A stretch of DNA of 64,000 nt from Mercurialis annua (GCF_937616625.2 NC_065574.1:24368501-24432500), one strand, 5' to 3'; shown: positions 1 through 11,533, counted from the first letter of the stretch. The notes: a model not told the origin generated them from the letters alone. Translations and numbers: made by a program.

Positions 1-3000
1 AAACGTTTGGATTTGTTTTGTAACATTTGTAAACGTTTGGCTTAAATCGCTAAAAAGGTGAAACATTTGGATTTGTTTTGTAACGTTTGTAAACATTTGG
101 CTTCAATCGCTGAAAAGGGGAAACGTTTGGATTTGTTTCGAAACGTTATGAACGTTTGAATTTGTTTCGTAACGTTTTAAACGCTGGTTTTATTTTGTAA
201 AGTTTGTAAACGTTTGGCTTAAATCGCTAAAAAGGTGAAAAAAATGTGAAACGTCTATCTTTGTTTTGAAACGTTTGAAATGTTTGGCTTAAATTGTTAA
301 AGAGGTGAAACGTTTGGCTCAAATTGCTGAAAAGGTGAAACATTTGAATTTGTTTTGTAATGTTTGTAAACGTTTGTTTTTAATTTCTATAAAGGGAAAA
401 CGTTTGAATTTTTTTCGTAACGTTTGTAAACGTGTGGCTCAAATTGCTAAAAAGGTAAAACGTTTGGATTTGTTTCGTAACGTTTGGCTTAAATCGCTAA
501 AAATGGGAAACGTTTGAATTAAATTGCTAAAAAGGTGAAACATTTGGATTTATTTTGTAACGTTTGGATCAAATTGCTATAAAGGTTAAACATTTGGATT
601 TATTTTAAAACGTTTGTAAACGTTTGGCTTAAATCGCTATAAAGGTGAAACATTTGGATTTGTTTCGTAACGTTTGTAAACGTTTGGCTTAAATCGCTAA
701 AAAAGTGAAACGTTTGGATGTGTTTTGAAACGTGTGTAAACGTTTGTCTTAAATCGCTAAAAAGGGGAAACGTTTGTCTTAGTTTTGTATCGTTTGTAAA
801 CGTTTCGCTTAAATCGCTAAAAAGGGGTAAGGTTTGGATTTGTTTCGTAACATTTGTAAACGTTTGGTTTAAACTGCTAAAAAGGTGAAAAGTTTGATTT
901 GTTTTGTAATCTTTGTGTCAACATTTGGCTTAAATTGCTAAAAAGGGGAAATGGTTGGCTTTGTTTTGTAACGTTTGTAATCGTTTGGCTTAAATCGCTA
1001 AAAAGGTGAAACGTTTGGATTTGATTCGTAACATTTGTAAACGTTTGGTTTTGTTATGTAACGTTTGTAAACGTTTAGCTTATATCACTAAAAAGGTGAA
1101 ACGTTTGGATTTGTTTTGTAACGTTTGTAAACATTTGGCTTAAATCGCTAAATAGGGGAAACGTTTGGATTTGTTTCGTAAACGTTTGGCTTCAATCGCT
1201 AAAAAGGTGAAACGTTTGGTTTTGTTTTGAAATGTTTGTAAACGTTTGGCTTAAATTGCTAACAAGGTGAAACGTTTGAATTTTTTTCGTAACGTTTGTA
1301 AACGTTTGGATTTGTTTTGTAACGTTTGTAAAGTTTGGCTTAAATCGCTAAAAAATGTGAAACGCTTGGATTTGTTTTGTAACGTTTGTAAACGTTTGAC
1401 TTAAATCGTTAAAAAGGGGAAACATTTGGATTTCTTTTGTAACGTTTGTAAACGTTTGGCTCAAATTTCTTACAATGGGAAACGTTTGAATTTGTGTTGT
1501 AACGTTTGTAAACGTTTGGCTTAAATCGCTAAAAAAGTGAAACATTTGGATTTTTTGTCGTAAGGCTTGGATTTGTTTCGTAACGTTTGGATATGATTCG
1601 TAACGTTTGTTAACGTTTGACTTCAATCGCTAAAAATGTGAAACATTTGGATTTTTTTTGAAATGTTTGAAAGGTTTGGCTTAAATTGTTAAAAAGGTGA
1701 AACGTTTGGCTCAAATTGCTGAAAAGGTGAAACGTTTGGATTTGTTTTGTAATGTTTGTAAACGTTTATTTTTAATTGCTATAAAGGGGAAATGTTTGGA
1801 TTTTTTTCGTAACATTTGTAAACGTGTGGCTCAAATTGCTAAAAAGGGGAAACGTTTGGATTTGTTTCGTAACGTTTGTAAACGTTTGGCTTAAATCGCT
1901 AAAAATGGGAAACGTTTGAATTCAATTGCTAATAAGTTGAAACATTTGGATTTGTTTTGTAACGTTTGTAAACGTTTGGCTCAAATTGCTATAAAGGTTA
2001 ATCATTTGGATTTGTTTCGGAACGTTTGTAAATGTTAGGCTTAAATTGCTATAAAGGTGAAACATTTGGATACGTAACGTTTGTAGACGTTTGGCTTATA
2101 TAGCTAAAAAAGTGAAACGTTTGGATCTGTTTTGAAATGTGTGTAAACATTTGGCTTAAATCGCTAAAAAGGTGAAACGTTTGGCTTAGTTTTGTATCGT
2201 TTGTAAACGTTTTGCTTAAATCGCTAAAAAGGGGAAAGGTTTGGATTTTTTTTGTAACGTTTGTAAACGTTTTGTTTAAACTGCTAAAAGGGTGAAACAT
2301 TTGTATTTGTTTCGTAATGTTTGTGTCAACGTTTGGCTTAAATAGCTAAAAAGGGGAAACGTTTGGCTTTATTTTGTAACGTTTGTAATTGTTTGGCTTA
2401 AATCGCTAAAAAGGTAAAACGTTTGGATTTGTTTCGTAACGTTTGTAAACGTTTGGTTTTGTTCTGTAACGTTTGTAAACGTTTGCCTTATATCCCTAAA
2501 AAGGTGAAACGTTTGGATTTGTTTTGTAACGTTTGTAAACATTTGGCTTAAATTGCTAAAAAGGTGAAACGTTTGGATTTGTTTCGTAACGTTCGTAGAC
2601 GTATGGCTCAAATTTCTAAAAACGTGAAACGTTTGGATTTGTTTCGTAAACGTTTGGCCTTAATCGCTAAAATGGTGAAACGTTTGGTTTTATTTTGAAA
2701 TGTTTGTAAACGTTTTGGCTTAAATTGCTAAAAAGGCGAAACGTTTGAATTTATTTCGTAACGTTTGTAAACGTTTGGATTTGTTTTGTAACGTTTGGCT
2801 AAAATCGCTAAAAAATGTGAAACGCTTGGATTTGTTTTGTAACGTTTGTAAACGTTTGGCTTAAATCGTTAAAAAGGGGAAACGTTTGGATTTCTTTTGT
2901 AACGTTTGGCTCAAATTGCTTAAAATGGGAAACGTTTGGATTTGTTTTGTAACGTTTGTAAACGTTTGGATTTGTTTCGTAACGTTTGCAAACGTTTGGC

Positions 3001-3190
3001 TTAAATCGCTAAAACGGAAAAATGTTTGGGTTTGTTTTATAACATTTTAAACGTTTGGATTTGTTTCGTAACGTTTTAAACTTTTCGCTTAAATCGCTAA
3101 AAAGTGGAAAAGTTTGGATTTATTTTGTAACGTTTGTATACGTTTGGATTTGTTTCGTAACGTTTAGATATGATTCATAACGTTTGTTAA
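1..3190 (+). repeat. 60-bp satellite array, left block
   Basis: Head-to-tail copies of a 60-bp unit; positions 1-60 and 61-120 are two successive units. Each unit carries three AACGTTT-like submotifs (AAACGTTTGG, TAACGTTTGT, AAACGTTTGG) and an ATCGCTAAAAAGG tail. Units diverge mostly by changes that look like CG to TG or CA. Some copies lack the tail and are shortened to about 28-42 bp. Marker variants recur at a higher-order spacing: GTGTCAAC near 909 and 2331, and GGATATGATTCGTAACG near 1590 and 3168. The array runs off the left edge of the window. No gene is supported; short open frames here are by-products of a unit length divisible by three. Confidence 0.97.
3186..3190. other. Target-site duplication GTTAA, left copy
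   Basis: GTTAA abuts the first TG of the chromovirus LTR and is repeated at 27452-27456 just after the terminal CA. The duplicated bases belong to the 60-bp satellite, which shows directly that the element inserted into a pre-existing array. Confidence 0.95.
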
Positions 3191-3804
3191 TGTAATACCC
3201 CGTAAAATTATTAGTGTTTATTTTCGTGTGTGTCCAATTTTAATTAATTAGGACCTCAAAAATAGTGAATAAATTCATCTCATGAATTTATAAGGGTGAA
3301 AATGTGAATTGGAGTGTGTTTTGCCTTAAGTGTAATTTTTGGCAATTTTTCGTGACAAAAGTGAATTTTGCGATTTTTCACTAAAAACCGTCAAAATAAT
3401 TATTTTAATTATTTTTAAAGGCCTAAAAATATTTTAATTCAGCCCATATGTTATGTTTTAATGTTTTTGAGTATTTGAAAAAGTTGAATTTATTTTGCCC
3501 CTAGAGTTCGAATTATTTACAAAAATGCCATATTGGCAAACTTGTAAATAAGTGAATCATGAGCCATAATATCTAGATATTACTTTGAATCTTCTTCTTC
3601 CCCAAGCAAATACATTGCCTTCTCCATTTGTGTGGGTGCCGAATTCTCCCTTGACCAAAGCATAACTTTTTATTCTTTAATTTTCTCAAAACAATTCCTT
3701 AATAAAAAACGTAGCAAATTTCCCGTAGATTATTAATCTATCATTGCATGTACGATCAAGGTGAATTTCAAAGCTCAAAACCTTACTTTTATTTGCTGAT
3801 GTTG
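3191..3804 (+). repeat. Chromovirus 5' LTR, first part
   Basis: Begins TGTAATACCCCG and matches the 3' LTR from 24172 onward until the match breaks at 3804. The break is the insertion point of a solo LTR; TGTTG at 3800-3804 is repeated at 16376-16380, after which the LTR resumes. No coding potential. Several AT-rich stretches but no convincing TATA box in this part. Confidence 0.95.
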
Positions 3805-4250
3805 TGGAATACCCAAAAATGTTTAATTATCTAATTGGACCACGTCTCCAGTTTTGATTCGCCAGAGTGGCGATATCAGAAGAATTTCTAAAAATATAAA
3901 GTAAATAAATTTCAAGTAGGTCAGTTTCAGGAAATTAATTATAAGAAAATTAAGGTTATATTCCAATTCTAAAGTTAGAATTGGAATTAAAAGTAAAAAT
4001 GCCAAGAAAGGTCCAAAATAAGGTATAGGGACGATTTAGCCACTTTGTGTCAAAAATGGAAATTTTAGATTTTGACGGGAAAGTATTAATATCGAGTTTC
4101 GTATTATTCATCGGAGATAAATAATACGTATAAGTCATAATAAAAGAAGTTAACGATTTAGCTATGGACTAAATCGTACGATTGAAAAGTTTAAAGGATA
4201 AATGATAGTAAACAAAAAGAACAAGGACCAAAGTGGCACTTTAACCGAAT

Positions 4251-4259
4251 TATATAAGA
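4251..4259 (+). promoter_or_regulatory. Putative TATA box of solo LTR I
   Basis: TATATAAGA in an AT-rich setting about 450 bp into the LTR, upstream of the nested insertion. This is a motif match only; no transcript start can be seen. Confidence 0.4.
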
Positions 4260-4516
4260 AATGAGAATATGAATTGAGAATCAGAGAGGCTTCCAGAGAG
4301 ATTGAGAAAAACTGTAACACCCCGTATTTTTTCGGCTTGTTACGATGAGTTTTTCAATGTGTTTTGGGTTAATGTTTGGTGGTTTAGTTCCTTGGAACTT
4401 TGGTTTAGGTTGCACAATAGTTATTTCGATGTTTGGGCTTGTTTTGAGTGTGGTTCGGGCCGTGTGGATCGACCTTGGGCTTAAGGCCCAGAAAATCAAT
4501 AATTTTGGAAGCAGGG

Positions 4517-4594
4517 GGTGTATCACGGGCGTGACAGGAGCATCACGGTCGTGATACACCATCACGGGCGCGATTCAGTCATCTCGGGCGCGAC
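4517..4594 (+). repeat. Inverted-repeat cluster in LARD LTR promoter
   Basis: An 11-bp perfect inverted repeat, GGTGTATCACG (4517-4527) with CGTGATACACC (4550-4560), encloses and is followed by smaller palindromes centred on CG-NN-CG: CACGGGCGTG (4524-4533), CACGGTCGTG (4544-4553), ATCACGGGCGCGAT (4561-4574) and ATCTCGGGCGCGAC (4581-4594). It lies immediately upstream of the TATA box. It may be a protein-binding site cluster or a folded structure; function is unknown. Confidence 0.8.
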
Positions 4595-4621
4595 GCGGCA
4601 CTGTAGGGTTCGCTGTTTTGT

Positions 4622-4630
4622 TATAAATAG
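4622..4630 (+). promoter_or_regulatory. TATA box, LARD 5' LTR
   Basis: TATAAATAG, the plant consensus, sits just downstream of the palindrome cluster and is preserved in the other LTR at 11843-11851. Transcription would start some 30 bp downstream, near 4655. Confidence 0.7.
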
Positions 4631-6426
4631 CTCCTTAACTCGATTCTTTCAGCCCTTTTTCATCCTATCAGACCTAATACGACCCTACACTCAGATAAAC
4701 CCTATTTTTATCATTCCTTTATGATCCTTGATGGTTTTTAACAATTGATTGGTGATTGTTTATCCGTTTTGCGATTTCTACGCGTTTTGCTTGTGGTGTT
4801 CTTCGTTGGTGTGATTGTGACTCTTGTTGCTTCTGGTCCAGACCCTTACCTAGGGTTTAATACTTATATAATCTTGTTATTCTCCATTCTAAGGTAATTA
4901 TTTCCATCTCTTATGTATTGGTGAATCGTTGTCTTGTGTTTTGCGTAGAATTGCATGTTTTAGGGTGTTTTGGAGTTTGGAACTTTATGATTAATGGTCT
5001 GAGATTTATGATTTGAATATTATGTTTTAAATGGAGTTTAATATGATTATAATATGATGTATCATGATTGGAATTGGATTTGCATGATTTAAACAACAAA
5101 TTGGCTAATTCTAGGTTTGTATGAAATTGATTCGTTTAGTGATTTGTTAAAGTGTTGAATCTGAGTTATTTGGGATATTATGTGGTTATACTACAATAGC
5201 TAATGATCTTATGAGTTAGGATCTTGAAGTGAGATTTGGGTTTGATCTATGTTGTAAAAATCTCTACGATTTGCGAAATTGACATTTTTACGAAAGTTAA
5301 ACGCTACGATTGCAAATTGGTTTTCAAATGCTATACCTACTGATCTAATATTTTCTATATGATGTTTTGATGTTTTTAAATCAGTAGTAACATACTTTGG
5401 TTCATCGATTGTTGGTTTTGAATCGTTTGGCTAGTTTAGGCAATTTTCGGCAAATTGCCAAATTTGATTATTTGAGTGCTTTGCCTTAATATTGATTTTA
5501 ATCAAAGATTGTGGCTTTGTTAAATGCCTACTTAGGGTGGTTTGATCTTGTTTTAAAGAACGGGAAACTTTGTTTATAAAATGGTTTGAACTTATTTCAA
5601 GGATGTTATTATTATCTTAGGTTGTGGATTAACTTGTTTAAACAATATGAGGCATATAAGGTGTTATACGTTATGTAAGGTTTTGATTGAGTGATTTTAT
5701 TCTCAAGTTGATACTTGTTAATTGTTGAATCATTTTAATTCTATTTAAGGTGACATATTTGATTATACTTTGGGTGTACTTGTCAAGTGTTGGCAAGGTA
5801 ATTGATTTGTTACTTTGGTGTTCGTGGTAGGATTAAGTTAGGTATGAGTTCTTATTTAAAAATACTTTGGTTTCATTTAAGGATTTATTTAAGACTTTGG
5901 TTTTAAACTTTGGTTTATGGATGGGTCGGGTTAGACGTGGTCTTCCGACATGTGTTGTTGAGCTATACTGCAGTTGAGGCTAACACACTACTTTGGGAAA
6001 TCTCTTTATTTTAAATAAAGTATTTAAGCTATGAAAGGACTTTGGTTTTGTTTTAAAGATAAGAACTCACCTAAGCTTAATTTGCCTAACTTGTTATATG
6101 GTATACTTTGGTTATGATAATACGTTGGTTATGTTTGATTACTTCGGTTGTGTTTGGTTGTGTTGAGATACTAGTCCTATGTGGTGTCTAGTAATCTTAG
6201 AGTTAAGGGTTGAATGGATTTTAACTTATACCTTGTTTTAGACCCGTCGTCTGTTCGTGCTTCGGAGTCCGCTCAGGGTTAGCTGTTTGCCAAGATATTC
6301 ACGTGGATACGCAAGCAGTGAGTTTATAGTGTTATTTACCGCTTTATTAAGTACCGCAAATTATTTTAGTATATCAAATGTTTGTGAACTGTTTTAAGGA
6401 TTATGGATCTGGATTGAAACGAGCTA

Positions 6427-6446
6427 CTCGATAGGCTTGTATCGAG
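6427..6446 (+). other. Conserved GG-loop hairpin, LARD 5' LTR
   Basis: Perfect 7-bp stem CTCGATA with TATCGAG around the loop GGCTTG, followed by ACTGTGTGCACCGGTA. The same fold with different stem bases occurs in the other three LTR families at 15508-15526, 17825-17839 and 48030-48048. Confidence 0.7.
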
Positions 6447-6464
6447 ACTGTGTGCACCGGTAAG

Positions 6465-6570
6465 TACTTTGGGATCGGCAGACTAATGTCTAGCCTACTT
6501 TGGGATCGACGAGGATTTGTTCCCGTCTACTTTGGGATTTGGTGATGATACGTCACACCTACTTTGGGAT
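6465..6570 (+). repeat. TACTTTGGGAT modules alternating with hairpins
   Basis: TACTTTGGGAT occurs at 6465, 6496, 6528 and 6560, a 31-32 bp period. Each interval can fold on itself although the interval sequences are unrelated: GGCAGAC with GTCTAGCC, GACG with CGTC, and GTGA with TCAC. The constant part looks like a linker and the variable part like a stem-loop. The 3' LTR copy is at 13686-13791. Confidence 0.65.
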
Positions 6571-7055
6571 TTCATTTCAATACTGTCTTCCATAATCAAA
6601 TATATATATTAGTATAAAAGGATTTGTTTTAAGGTTTTAATCTTAATAAATGTAAATAACATTATGAACTCATCTCAGTATATCTGACCCCGTTGCTTTC
6701 CAAACTTTTCCAGGTTTATGATTTTGAGAGCGTTGGTCATCTCCGATCTTTTGGTTCCTCGGAGGTCTTTTTATATTATTAGACTAGTCAACTGTTTCAC
6801 TTCTTAGACCGCAGTAGAGCTAGTTGTCTTTATTATTATACTTTGGTTTGTCGTTGTGGTACGACTGTTATGTTATTTATACGTTGACATGTTACATTGG
6901 ATTATTGATTTATGAGGCATGTTTCTAGTTTCGGAATATTATCAATTGGTTGTAATAGAATTGTTATATAAGTTGTTAGACTTAGGTTGGAGTCTCGGTT
7001 GCCCCCGAGCATTGGTTTTCTTGCAGGTTTATTTTGATTATATGGTTTTCCGCGA

Positions 7056-7130
7056 GGCTTGCTACGGGTTTTGGTACGACCATACCCATACCCTAGTGCC
7101 GGTCGCGATCCATGAAATTGGGTCGTGACA
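7056..7130 (+). other. Conserved 75-bp LTR 3' terminal block
   Basis: From GGCTTGCTACGGG to GGGTCGTGACA. The same block ends every LTR here: 14277-14351, 16301-16375, 18976-19050, 27378-27451 and 48732-48806. GGC..CTA.GGG can pair with CCCTAG.GCC inside it, and these bases are kept in all four families. It presumably covers the end of U5 recognised by integrase; any further role is unknown. Confidence 0.75.
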
Positions 7131-7134
7131 AAGT

Positions 7135-7146
7135 TGGTATCAGAGC
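7135..7146 (+). other. Primer binding site, LARD-like element
   Basis: TGGTATCAGAGC is complementary to the 3' end of plant initiator methionine tRNA and lies 4 bp after the 5' LTR, the expected start of minus-strand DNA synthesis. Confidence 0.93.
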
Positions 7147-7374
7147 TTTAGTTTCGAACTAAGGCCAAATAATTGCATGTTATGTGTTTATCGCTTTGAG
7201 GTATGTTAAGTGCTGTTGTTGTGTCATAGGATCTACTGCGGAATTAGGATTCAAGTCTTGTCTTTAAAACGTCATCTTTTGGTTTTCAAAACTTTCTACC
7301 TTCACCTATAGGAATGTTGAGTGTCGGTCTTATGTGTTACTGATGCTTTACTTTGGAATGTTTATTGCTTATAC

Positions 7375-7540
7375 ATTGGGTGATTTGTTGGCTGTTGTAC
7401 CATATATGAGATATACTTTCGGTGATGTTTTGTTGGTGTTGTACCTTATATGGTGTTTACTTCGGGTGATGCTTTGTTGGCTTTTGTGCCCTATATGATG
7501 TTTACCTTGGGTGATTAGTTGTTGGCTTTTACGCCTTTGG
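7375..7540 (+). repeat. Degenerate tandem repeat in LARD interior
   Basis: About three copies of a roughly 60-bp unit marked by GGTGAT, TTTGTTGG, then CCWTATATG-type sequence and TTTACTT. Copies diverge and unit lengths vary. Non-coding. Confidence 0.55.
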
Positions 7541-10506
7541 ATGATTTTGATTATAATTTGATTGCTTTCACCTTGTTGGTGAGTACAGTTTGGTTTGGTT
7601 GTGTTATTGAGTGCTAAATACGTTGGCACGTACTATGATACGTTAGGCGTTGGCCTTGTGTGGTTTCTAAAAGATTTCGTGTCAAATCTTTAAGCATGTT
7701 TTGTGGGTTTATGCTGTTTGACCGCACGATGGTTTTATAGTTTTATTAAGAAAATTATTTTGATTTGGTTTTTATTTTGACACGAGGGCCGGATGAGCGG
7801 TCTGGTCATAGTACATTGAAAAATGTGATTTTTGGTTACTTTGCAAGTAAAATGAGTTTCTCGTATCTTAGAATGTTACGTTAGACTTGGTGTTGACAAA
7901 CAGTTGTTTTTAAAATAATATTATTTATGAGCTTTTCCCACCGTATTGAGAATTTAATATTTTTGGCTGTTATTTTACCATGTTGTGGTATGTCGACGTT
8001 TGAAGCGTCGTTTGGTCATATATTGGTAATTATGTTTGGCTTGCTTAGGTGTTTACAAAATGATTGTTTGAGATCAAAGATTTTCTCACTTAAGATTTTG
8101 AGTTGATTTCGATTCTTGGGTTGCTTGAGCTCTTATTTTGAAAAGGTTGAGATTGTTTTTTTTTAATTTTGTTTAAAAGACTTTTTCCGGATTTATAAAT
8201 ATTTTGAATAAGTTTTAAAAATGGTGGTTTTGGGATTGACTTAGGTCACCCAAATTTGGGAGTTGAGCTTGGTAGTTGTAATGACTCGGCTAACTAGATG
8301 GTTTTATGGATTGAGATACTTTGGAAATTTTAAAGCAATTGTTTAATTGAGGAGATATTTTCGGATATTGATTTTGCTTTTAAACGTGGGGCTCAACTAA
8401 AATTTGGAAGTCTTCTGGTTGACTTTAAACTTCAAAATGAATTTTGATACGTACTTTTGAAAGATGATATATTATAGGTTTATTTTGTTACAAAGATTCA
8501 AAATTTATTGTATCATGTCTTGATTCGTCCTTTAAGTATGTTTGGGTTATTGTGCTTAATGGCGTGCTTGGGAGGTTTATGGTTTGTATACCTCACATGT
8601 TTGGTTGAACTATGTTAATTGTTTTTGTTTTATCTCTTCGTGCGGAGTAGCACGTGAGATGAATTATTTCACGTGGTCATGGTTGGCTTACCTTGGTGTA
8701 TGGTTTTATTTTATGAGTAGGACCTTCATTTAGACCCTGTATTGCTTTAGTTTCGGTTTTGGATTATGCTGGGTTTGGTGTGTTATTTTGTGGATTTGAG
8801 ATTTTGGGGTTTCGATATGAGTAAGATGAAGAAAGTGTTTCTTTGGTGGTTTTTGATTATCTTGGACAAAGATGTTGGAAATTCTTATTCGAAGAGATAG
8901 ATCGGTGTATTAATACACTGGCGTTTTTCATCCAGATTGGATGATGCGATGCGGGAACTGGTGGTTTGTTTTGTAGAAACGTAGGTGATATATTGTTTTT
9001 CCTTGAGTTAAGTTTAAGCTTAGTGAAAGTTTTTTGTCGCATAAGAGATTTTATAGTAGTTATCGGTTTGAATTGTTATGTTAGTATCACATGATTTGGT
9101 AGATTGCAAGTAAGGATTGAGAAATGTTTTTGAGGTTATCGAGTGCACATCTCACAGAGTGAAACGTCTAGCAAATGTTTTATTAATAAACTGATTTCAA
9201 ATGAAACTTATTGAAAGTATTTGAAATGTTTTTATCACGTAATTGTGCCCAGACATATCATGAACATGCATTTTTGTATGTCACGAATAGGGGATTTCAT
9301 TGAGCACTAAGTATGTTCACTAAATAATAAGAAAATAAGTAATTTGTACATGCATAATAGTACATGCATCACGTGCATTGAAATGGTTAGAGTTGGATGC
9401 AACTATTTGGGGATGAAAGGTGTCATCACCCTGGCGCACAATTATGTAAAATGGATTTCGGGAATAAAGAATTTTTGAGAAAAATGTTTTGAAACGAACT
9501 CGCGAGTCACTTTGGGATAAATATATTTATAAGGTTGGATTTCAAATGATTTTGAAACTGTTACTGAAGGGTAGCTAGACAAAATACTCTGTGATGATGG
9601 TGGTGAATTGAGGATGATTATGTTATGAGTGATTGGTTTGTTGTATAACAAATTTTGTACTTGGTAGGGAGTAAGAATGAATATAACATTGCACTCGAGT
9701 TATTATTATAATAAGTATGATAGGATTTTGAGGTCGGTTTGGAAGGCCTTTGTGTTAGCTTACGATTTATGAATTGAGGTTATTAGATTAAGGGATTTGG
9801 TTATGCTCGACGTGTGTGTTTACGCCGTGATTTTAAAGGAAGTTTGTTTTTACATATTCGTTTTTGTATAATGTTTTGGTATACTCGTATAAAAAATATT
9901 GTGTGAAAAAAAAAAAAGAGGATTTTCTTTACAAATATTTTCTATTTTGACAAAAGGATAAATTTTTATCAAGCATTGATTTAAAGAGAATAAAAAATTT
10001 TGTTAGTTGAACTATTTTATATATTTGCAAACTTATATTGAAACTAAGGTGTAACTCCGGAATTCAAAATACGGATATTTTGAAAATGTTGATGTGTTCA
10101 CAAATTGGAGGTTTTTCCAATAGTAAAAGTATTTTGATTTTAAATATAAAAGGAGTTATAAGATATTAAAATCTTTTAAAGAGAAGTGGGAAGTTGTAAT
10201 GTTTTGTGATTTGAACTATTTCCCTATAAGTTTGGTTTTGAGCATAACCAATGACCCGATTACGGCGAATGTGATCTAGGTGATCTCTTCTTAGCAAGGT
10301 TACAGTTATTTTTGGTGAAACAATTTTGAGAATTTTAGTTTGGTTCGGATTTATGAGTTAGTTGATTTGAGAATCGCGATGAGTAGGTTTCGACAACAAA
10401 GGTTGGTTGGTCAATACTGATTGTGAATTTTTGTTGTAAAAAAATTTGATTTCGCTTCATCTAATTGTTGAACCTTTTGTGTGCGGCACAAAAATTTGGT
10501 TTGTGT

Positions 10507-10528
10507 AAAAAAAAAAAAAAAAAAAAAA
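10507..10528 (+). repeat. Poly-A tract
   Basis: Run of about 22 adenines inside the LARD interior. It is a homopolymer with no poly-A-tailed element recognisable next to it. Confidence 0.9.
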
Positions 10529-11520
10529 TTTGTATGTATGTTGGTGTTAGTTACTTTGGGTAACTTCGGGCTGTATGTTTTCTTATTGTATGAGTGGAAG
10601 GATCTTTCTGAATTAGTCGGTTTGTATGTAACTTGGAGATTCGTTATCATAGGTTAAAGTGATTTATTCTTTGGAATATCAGTATGTGAGTATGTGTTTA
10701 TTGATTCGTTAAGGTTGATGGTCTTGTCGAGCTTAGTCCTTGTCGTGTGTACAACTCGAATTTCATGATATTTTAAAGTTGGCTGATTTATATTGGCGAG
10801 AACCTTATCTAGTTAATTTTGTACTAGACCGTTCATTTGATATAACGAGTTATTTATATCTTTGATATGGGATAATAGGCGTAGAGATGTTAAGTAGGTG
10901 GCGAGGATTGCATGATGTTATTAATGGGGATTTCGAGGTTTTCATTTGAAGTGTTAGATTTTGGTATTGTAAGAATTGCGATATGAGTTTCGGGCTTGTC
11001 CTTGCACCTTGTCAAGGTTGTCTTGATTGCTGTCAGAACTCGAACGAGTTTAGTAACCTTCCTTGTGAGCATGTTTAATATTTATAGTTGAATAATCTTG
11101 GAGGTTTATATTTTGTTTAATCAAGTAATAGTTGGAGTATTGAACTGTTGAATTTATAATTTTGCGCATACGTGGTGTGGAAATTTGAGTTGTTGTTTTA
11201 TGTAAGTGGTGATTTGAGTTATCATTCGAGGTTCAACGTGTCGAGTTGTGGTTATGCAAGTGCGTAGGTTGATGAGTGGAGGAATGCCTATGGTTTGAGT
11301 TTTATTCGGTTATATAGTTGGGGAGTATACGTAGGGGACGAAGTCCATTATGTGCAATCGTTATCTTTCATTCCTTGAGGTACGTGGGGTTTAGCGCTGC
11401 TTTGAATGTTCGATGCTATTTTAGTACTTTGGATTTGTGTTATATGTTCTACTTTGGTTGCTTTGTGCGCGTATATTGTGTTTTGTGCTTTGTATTAAAA
11501 TCGAGGACGATTTTGTTTTT

Positions 11521-11533
11521 AAGTTGGAGAGAA
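11521..11533 (+). other. Polypurine tract, LARD-like element
   Basis: AAGTTGGAGAGAA directly abuts the 3' LTR. It is largely purine and preceded by a T run, the usual arrangement for plus-strand priming. The CGAGGACGA motif lies 11 bp upstream. Confidence 0.8.

Larger units (their letters stand above)
6318..6713 (+). other. Putative LTR leader intron (LARD 5' LTR)
   Basis: GTGAGT at 6318 and a pyrimidine-rich TTTTCCAG ending at 6713 delimit 396 nt. The corresponding positions in the other three LTR families also carry GTRAGT and pyrimidine-CAG: 17666-18380, 15348-15908 and 47909-48392. Common ancestry could explain sequence similarity, but the inner sequence diverges while the boundaries persist. 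RNA evidence is lacking. Confidence 0.4.
4313..7130 (+). repeat. LARD-like element, 5' LTR
   Basis: 2818 bp, direct repeat of 11534-14351. In order: TGTAACACCCCG start, inverted-repeat cluster 4517-4594, TATA box 4622-4630, AT-rich leader, GTGAGT donor-like site at 6318, GG-loop hairpin 6427-6446, four TACTTTGGGAT modules 6465-6570, CTCAGTATATCTGACCCC block near 6674, acceptor-like CAG at 6713, and the shared 75-bp terminal block 7056-7130. No coding region; short frames are not conserved features. Confidence 0.97.
7131..11533 (+). other. Non-coding interior of LARD-like element
   Basis: 4.4 kb between primer site and polypurine tract, AT-rich, without retroviral domains on either strand. 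It contains a degenerate tandem repeat (7375-7540), poly-A runs (9907-9917 and 10507-10528) and the CGAGGACGA motif at 11502-11510 that the chromovirus also carries just before its polypurine tract (24141-24149). Nothing else I could support. Confidence 0.85.
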
